Shown: positions 5,933 through 10,180 of the stretch, piece after piece
How positions within the stretch are numbered: position 1 is the stretch's first letter
Layout of the letters: each line of letters starts with the position of its first letter
NCBI GenBank assembly: GCA_902795625.1
Contig: CADBLW010000033.1
Location: 1 to 10,180, forward strand
DNA from: an uncultured Lachnospiraceae bacterium
GTDB taxonomy: Bacteria > Bacillota > Clostridia > Lachnospirales > Lachnospiraceae
Direction of reading: 5' to 3'
DNA length: 10,180 nt
Notes under the pieces: generated by a model
Databases searched by the model: none
What the model was told of the DNA's origin: nothing
Seen by the model: only the letters and a program-made list of their open reading frames with translations
Program-made: the position numbers and the translations under genes

Positions 5933-6481
5933 TCAGTCCTTGTTGCTGCCCGCCTTCTTGTACAGTTCCTTGCTCATCTTCTCATCCAGCCGCGCGAACG
6001 CGGAATCGATATCATTGATGACCCGGCCGGGTCCGATGGAATCCACAAACTTCAGCACGATCGTGCAGATCAGACCGAAGAAGGTCGTCCACATGGCCAG
6101 TCCCAGGCTGGACATCAGGGATGTGATCTCGATATCGCCGCTGCTGCTCAGGATCAGTCCGAGGACGGTTCCCAGCAGACCGAGAGACGAGAAAAGCGGC
6201 ACCATCTGCGACCAGAAGACATATACGGAGTATTTGTTGTCGTACTCGTTTCTGGCTCTCTCAAGCTTGATGTTGTCGAATGTCGTCAGAACCGTCGTCT
6301 TTTCCTCGAAGGAACCCTCCGTGTCAAGCTTCTGCCCGACTTCCGACACTTCCCTGCGCGCGTCTCTCACTTCCTTGAGGATATCCGTGAAAAACTTCTT
6401 GTAATACCACAGAGCAAAAAAGCAGAACACGCCGAAGCACAAGATCAACGCGCAAAATGTAAACGTAATTCCCTCTGCCAT
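5933..6481 (-). CDS. MotA/TolQ/ExbB-family ion channel protein
   Basis: A 182-residue membrane protein with the ExbB/TolQ layout: helix 1 at about 5-27, a charged cytosolic stretch (28-85), helix 2 at about 86-113 with VPLFSSLGLLGTVLGLI, helix 3 at about 119-146 with LGLAMWTTFFGLICTIVLKFVD, and a short cytosolic tail. GLLGTVxGL in helix 2 and the paired Thr followed by GL in helix 3 are the family's pore signatures. The acidic residue that E. coli ExbB and TolQ have in helix 3 seems replaced by Leu, judged from a remembered alignment. I chose the ATG at 6481, with GGAGG 6 bases upstream; the frame opens 13 codons earlier only at a TTG (6520) inside a leader hairpin. First gene of its transcription unit. 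Confidence 0.9.
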   Translation of the reverse strand: MAEGITFTFCALILCFGVFCFFALWYYKKFFTDILKEVRDARREVSEVGQKLDTEGSFEEKTTVLTTFDNIKLERARNEYDNKYSVYVFWSQMVPLFSSLGLLGTVLGLILSSSGDIEITSLMSSLGLAMWTTFFGLICTIVLKFVDSIGPGRVINDIDSAFARLDEKMSKELYKKAGSNKD

Positions 6482-6506
6482 TTCAAGCCTCCAGAAAAGT
6501 TTATTC

Positions 6507-6518
6507 GTCCTTTCGGAC
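6507..6518 (-). promoter_or_regulatory. Leader hairpin with GNRA tetraloop
   Basis: The minus strand reads GTCC-GAAA-GGAC, a stem closed by a GAAA tetraloop; pairing can be extended by two base pairs (one G-U). It lies in the leader of the channel gene, about 15 bases before the GGAGG ribosome binding site. It may stabilise the mRNA or tune translation. Confidence 0.35.
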
Positions 6519-6520
6519 AA

Positions 6521-6562
6521 CGGACCGCGGTCTGTGTTGATATTTTATTTTACCGCAGTCCG
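6521..6562. promoter_or_regulatory. Inverted repeat flanking the -10 box (operator candidate)
   Basis: CGGACCGCGG (6521-6530) and CCGCAGTCCG (6553-6562) are inverted with one mismatch in ten, 22 bases apart. One arm fills the promoter spacer next to the -10 box; the other lies in the early leader and includes the palindrome GACCGCGGTC (6523-6532). The arms are 32 bases apart, about three helical turns. Confidence 0.4.
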
Positions 6563-6575
6563 GGTGGTAATTCAA
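6547..6575 (-). promoter_or_regulatory. Sigma-A promoter of the ExbB/ExbD-type operon
   Basis: Minus-strand TTGAAT (6570-6575) and TAAAAT (6547-6552) are separated by 17 bases, with expected transcription start near 6540 and a leader of about 60 bases. This gives the four motor genes a unit independent of the upstream membrane-protein gene, though read-through from it is possible because I see no terminator after its stop. Confidence 0.7.
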
Positions 6576-6598
6576 GAAAATGTCTGTATTTCAGCCGG

Positions 6599-7582
6599 CT
6601 ATTTCCCGGCCTTGCTCTCCGCACCGGTCTCCTCCAGATACCTTTGATATGCCTCGTCGATGCGGCCTTTGAACGCGTCGTAATCCTCCCAGCGGAACGG
6701 GAAGCCGTAGAGTTCAGCCTTCAAATGTTCTTCGGAAAATGCCTTCACCTCATCCGGATACGTGCTCTCATAATACTCCTTGACGAACGGACGGGCCTTC
6801 TTCTTGATCTCATCCTCCATAAAATATCCGTCGCTTCCGCTCAGGAATTCGGAGGGAAGCATGGTGCGGCGCTTTATTTTCCCAAGGAGGCTCCTTATTT
6901 GCTTTGCCTCCTCTTCCTCCAAAGGCCCTTCCTCCTCCGACGGCTGATAAAAATTCTTCTCGATGATCCATGTCAGAAGGTACGTAAAATCATCGAAGGA
7001 GTAATCCCAAACCGCTTTCTCATCATCCTCTGTCAAAGCATCCGCGGCCTTTCCGTGCTGCCGGCAATACAGCTCGCGCGCAATGTCGTAGGTGTACCCC
7101 TTGTTCTTATACAGCGCCTCGGCAGATCGGGGCTTGACGGGGTCTGTCGGGTGTAGATCCTCCTCCGCTTTCTGTGCCTTGAGTTTTCTTATTTTCCGAA
7201 GCAGATGAAGGAACAGACATTCACCAAGCGCGCCGACAAGGAAAAGGATAACGAACCAGATAACCGAATGGTTGCAAACTGCCACAACAGCGAAGAAGAA
7301 AAACATGAGTGACAACACCTGGACGAACACATTTCCCAGGGAGTTCGAGGCAATCTCTCCCGCTAGTTTCTCGCTCTTGGTCGGCTCTTTGCCCTGTCTT
7401 TTTGCTTCCTCCTGTTCATGATCCTTTCTCTTCGACCACTTCCACAACGGGAACATCAAAATGACGGACACGACAAGGATCGTCCCCGCGATTATCGCGC
7501 CGACCGTTTTTCCCGACTTAAGCTGATCGATGAAAAATAACAGCGCCATGAACGCAACCCATCCCAACGGAAATAAAATCAT
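6599..7582 (-). CDS. Unrecognised four-helix membrane protein with cytosolic C-terminal domain
   Basis: A 327-residue protein that I do not recognise. Two N-terminal membrane helices (about 3-20 and 26-48) and another pair (about 83-104 and 106-128) are separated by a charged loop (KRKDHEQEEAKRQGKEPTKS). From residue 130 on the protein is soluble, acidic and mostly helical, with aromatic-rich segments (YDIARELYCRQHG, VWDYSFDDFTYLLTWIIEKNFYQ, ELYGFPFRWEDYDAF); it is probably cytosolic, with both termini inside. No signal peptide. The ATG at 7582 has GGGAG 6 bases upstream. It lies 73 bases after the GH115 gene and 117 bases before the channel gene, so it could belong with either or stand alone. 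A link to the motor proteins is suggested only by adjacency and membrane location. Confidence 0.8.
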   Translation of the reverse strand: MILFPLGWVAFMALLFFIDQLKSGKTVGAIIAGTILVVSVILMFPLWKWSKRKDHEQEEAKRQGKEPTKSEKLAGEIASNSLGNVFVQVLSLMFFFFAVVAVCNHSVIWFVILFLVGALGECLFLHLLRKIRKLKAQKAEEDLHPTDPVKPRSAEALYKNKGYTYDIARELYCRQHGKAADALTEDDEKAVWDYSFDDFTYLLTWIIEKNFYQPSEEEGPLEEEEAKQIRSLLGKIKRRTMLPSEFLSGSDGYFMEDEIKKKARPFVKEYYESTYPDEVKAFSEEHLKAELYGFPFRWEDYDAFKGRIDEAYQRYLEETGAESKAGK

Positions 7583-7655
7583 ACGCTCTCCCTCTCAATC
7601 GTAATGCAGAAAATCCACTGCCGCAAACGTTCGCCTCCCCGACGCAGGCTCACTG

Positions 7656-10180
7656 TCACTTCAAAAGCGGTGTCTCCGCCGGTCCCAGGTAGGATTTCAT
7701 CGGTTCCCGGCCCTCCGGGTACACGACGACCTTCGTGAGCACCAGGCCGGGGCCAAGAGCATAAATGCTCAGCGTGTTGACGCCGGCGTTGAGCGCGAGG
7801 GTTGTCTCTGTGCAGCGGTTGTTGTCGAGCACGCCCTTAGCCCACACGAAGCTGCCGTCGCCGACACGGAAGCCGTCCGCGACCATGTTGATCTTGCGCA
7901 TGCGCCCTCCGTTAGCCGCAATGCCCGCGAACAGTTCAGGAATTCGGCCTGCGGGATTGCTCGGATTTGTGTAAAGGCGGACTGTGTAGTTGCCCGCGGT
8001 CGGCACCTCAAACCGGTACGTGACCGAAGGCGCCTGCTTCGCGGAAAATACCGCATCCTGCGGAAAAGCCTTGACAGCCGACAGGGTCCTTCCGTAATCC
8101 GGCAGGATCCGGAACTCACCGGCCTTCGTATCGGTCTTGTACGCAAAATGAGCCGCCTCGATGGAAACATATCCAAACCACGAGAGCTCCTCGGGAAGCT
8201 CCGCTCCGCTCACCGGCACACGCACTCTTGCCTTGCCCGCGGCGGCGTACACGATGATCTCGGGGATCGCATTATCCGTGGTCTTCTGCGCGCCTGATTT
8301 ACCGGCCCCTGTCAAGCCTTTCCCTGCCGCAGCGGCTCCGGCCTTGCCGGCCTCTGCCTTGCCGTCCGTTGCCTCACCGCAGCCGAGTCTGCTCCGGTCT
8401 ACCGTGACCGTGATCTCCGCAAGCTGCTCCGCGCGGACGATACCCTCGGTGCGCGATACGGCAACGGCGTCGCTCGTAGTTTCGATGCGGAAGCGCACTG
8501 GCTTGGCGGATGCCGTGCTGAGGCGGATGGATGCCTTCGTCATCGCGGGATCGAGGAACGCCGGAAGCGTCAGCACGCGGGCGGTCCACGGCGTGCCCTC
8601 GGTGTGCTGGTCTGTGCCCGGCACCGAGACGATGAGACGCTCCTTGTCTGCCGGTTCGAAGGTGTGGATGATCGGATTGAGGCACTCCTCCTCGCACCAG
8701 TTATGGAAACCGATGTGCTCGGACATGCCCATGCCGTACCATTTTCCGTGATGGATCGTGTGGAGCTCCTCCGTGAGCTCGCGGTCGCGGTCCATGCACG
8801 CGCGGATCTCCTTCGCCAAAGCCATGGCATAGGTGCTGCCCATCGCGGCGTAGGCATGGTTCAACGTTGTGAGGAGCCACATGCGCTGGACGTTCAGGTT
8901 GGCCGTGAGCGGCAGATACACGAGCTCGTAGTAGCCGAACGCCGCCTCTTCGGTGATTTCCCCGCGCAGCTTCTCCGCCGCCTTCATCAGGCGGTCGCAC
9001 TCCGCGAGCAGGTTCTCGCACTCGCCGTAGGCAAAGGGCGCGTAGATGTTGTCATTCATCGCCTCCGTGCGGCGGGCGCCTGTAATCTTCGTGTAACCGC
9101 GCAGCAGCTCCGCGATCTTCGCGCACTCGCGTCGCTCCAGAATGCCCGCAAAATGGCGCGCGGCAAAGCCCTTCGTATACCTGATCGGGCTCTCTGTGTC
9201 GCTGCTTCCGTAGCGCTCATAATCGTAGGCGAGATCCAGGAAATACGCGAGCGGGAACTCGTTGCTGAAGATATCGCCCACGTTGACGATCCAGAGCTCG
9301 CGGATCCCGTTGTCGTAGGCCGTGGTCATCTGCTCCCACACCTTGGGCAGGTAGGAGGTGTTGAACCACTCGTAGGAGATCGGATACCCGTGGTAATCAA
9401 AATGATAGTACATGCCGTAGCCGCCCTTGTGGCTGCGCATGTGCGCCGTCGGCAGCGTGCGGAGATTTCCGTAGTTGTCGTCGCAGAGCATCAGCGTGAC
9501 GCCCTCAAGCTCAGGATCGTCCATCAGTCCCGGCGTCGTCTCGTCACCGTAGAAGTACGGCTCGACCTCCTTGTAGAGCGCCAGCATGCGGGGCACACTG
9601 TCGAGGTCCCGGTTCACATACTTGCGGATCAGGCGGTTCTGCGTCTTCAGAACGCTCCGCAGCAGGTCGATGTTGTCCGCAAGCGTCGCCTCGCGCCCGA
9701 GGATTGCTGTGTCCGCCTCGCCGCGCATTCCGACGGTGATGACATTCTCAAAACCGCCGCTGCGCTTGAGACCGTCCTCCCAGAAGCGGGTGATGCCCTT
9801 CTCGTTGGACAGGAAATTCCACGCGTCTCCGTACACGGAATCCTTGCCGCGCACATGGCTGTACTCCTCGCCCTGGCGGCAGCACGGCTCGTGGTGGGAC
9901 GCGCCCATGACGACACCGAGCTCGTCCGCGAGGCGCGCGTTCTCGAGACCCGGTCCGTCCTCGGGAAATACCGCGGACCACATGGCGGGCCACAGATAGT
10001 TGCCCTTCAGCCGAAGCAGCAGCTCGAAGACGTGGGCGTACACCTTTGCGTTAAATCCACCGTAATTCCGGTTGCAGAAATTGCCGAACGCCGGCCACTC
10101 ATCGTTGATAAAGAAACCGCGGAACCGCACCGACGGCTCCTTCGAGACAAAGTGGAAGCCATCCTCCAAAGCAAACTCCG
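7656..10180 (-). CDS. GH115 xylan alpha-1,2-glucuronidase (5' end cut by window)
   Basis: Removes glucuronic or 4-O-methylglucuronic acid side chains from glucuronoxylan. The frame is open to the right edge (at least 840 codons seen); the first in-frame start-like codon, a TTG at 10169, is internal, so the true start and any signal peptide lie outside. Numbered from that TTG, GH115 landmarks are GFFINDEWP (18-26), LKGNYLWPAMW (54-64), GASHHEPC (89-96), CDDNYGNLR (229-237), GGYGMYYHFDYHG (249-261) and WIVNVGD (293-299). They are followed by the all-helical region and, after about residue 510, a beta-rich C-terminal part. No frameshift is visible. About 597-632 is an Ala/Gly/Lys low-complexity insert. 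Given family size, roughly 100-150 N-terminal residues are missing. Neighbouring xylan genes would be expected beyond the edge. Confidence 0.93.
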   Translation of the reverse strand, partial: EFALEDGFHFVSKEPSVRFRGFFINDEWPAFGNFCNRNYGGFNAKVYAHVFELLLRLKGNYLWPAMWSAVFPEDGPGLENARLADELGVVMGASHHEPCCRQGEEYSHVRGKDSVYGDAWNFLSNEKGITRFWEDGLKRSGGFENVITVGMRGEADTAILGREATLADNIDLLRSVLKTQNRLIRKYVNRDLDSVPRMLALYKEVEPYFYGDETTPGLMDDPELEGVTLMLCDDNYGNLRTLPTAHMRSHKGGYGMYYHFDYHGYPISYEWFNTSYLPKVWEQMTTAYDNGIRELWIVNVGDIFSNEFPLAYFLDLAYDYERYGSSDTESPIRYTKGFAARHFAGILERRECAKIAELLRGYTKITGARRTEAMNDNIYAPFAYGECENLLAECDRLMKAAEKLRGEITEEAAFGYYELVYLPLTANLNVQRMWLLTTLNHAYAAMGSTYAMALAKEIRACMDRDRELTEELHTIHHGKWYGMGMSEHIGFHNWCEEECLNPIIHTFEPADKERLIVSVPGTDQHTEGTPWTARVLTLPAFLDPAMTKASIRLSTASAKPVRFRIETTSDAVAVSRTEGIVRAEQLAEITVTVDRSRLGCGEATDGKAEAGKAGAAAAGKGLTGAGKSGAQKTTDNAIPEIIVYAAAGKARVRVPVSGAELPEELSWFGYVSIEAAHFAYKTDTKAGEFRILPDYGRTLSAVKAFPQDAVFSAKQAPSVTYRFEVPTAGNYTVRLYTNPSNPAGRIPELFAGIAANGGRMRKINMVADGFRVGDGSFVWAKGVLDNNRCTETTLALNAGVNTLSIYALGPGLVLTKVVVYPEGREPMKSYLGPAETPLLK

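Noticed and set aside
4271..6481. Zorya anti-phage system
   Set aside because: The channel protein lacks the long cytosolic tail of ZorA, the partner shows no OmpA-like domain as in ZorB, and no ZorC, ZorD or ZorE-like gene is present.
6593..6600. Palindrome AGCCGGCT at the end of the membrane protein gene as a terminator
   Set aside because: It is only a short self-complementary word with no loop and no following T run.
5210..7156. A 648-codon open frame on the plus strand across the motor operon
   Set aside because: It is antisense to three genes with clear family motifs, starts and ribosome binding sites; its translation has no recognisable domain and is explained by third-position G+C bias.
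7598..7626. Possible promoter TTGCGG - 17 - TACGAT before the 327-residue membrane protein gene
   Set aside because: Both boxes are weak and the transcript would start almost at the ribosome binding site, leaving no usable leader.

Overview
All genes in this window lie on the minus strand, so transcription runs from high to low coordinates. The DNA looks slightly G+C-rich. Shine-Dalgarno sites are strong and two promoters look like housekeeping sigma-70/sigma-A promoters. The mix of a GH115 alpha-glucuronidase, a BspA-type leucine-rich-repeat protein and NadR/PnuC suggests a fibre-degrading gut or rumen Firmicute, perhaps a Lachnospiraceae member. This assignment is inference; no rRNA or marker gene is present.

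Reading in the direction of transcription: (1) 10180-7656 is a GH115 xylan alpha-glucuronidase, cut by the window edge. (2) 7582-6599 is an unrecognised membrane protein with about four helices and a cytosolic C-terminal domain. (3) 6575-4146 is a self-contained transcription unit with its own promoter and a strong intrinsic terminator. It encodes a TolQ/ExbB-type channel protein, a TolR/ExbD-type partner with the expected membrane Asp and a heptad-repeat coiled coil, and two more membrane proteins that each end in a domain resembling the ExbD ectodomain. (4) 4270-3888 is a 383-base intergenic region with the terminator, two 41-base palindromic repeat copies, a near-consensus promoter and a 5' leader hairpin. 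(5) 3887-1 is a second unit: an 87-residue helical protein, an LRR protein without a signal peptide, a radical SAM enzyme, then the nicotinamide riboside transporter PnuC and the bifunctional NMN adenylyltransferase/ribosylnicotinamide kinase NadR (cut by the left edge).

PnuC and NadR form a known pathway: PnuC imports nicotinamide riboside, the NadR kinase traps it as NMN, and the NadR adenylyltransferase makes NAD. A possible weak terminator separates these two from the radical SAM gene. The least ordinary part is the ExbB/ExbD-type operon. It encodes an ion-driven motor in what is probably a single-membrane cell, with no TonB, Tol, flagellar or Zorya partners visible and with three different membrane anchors carrying ExbD-like ectodomains.
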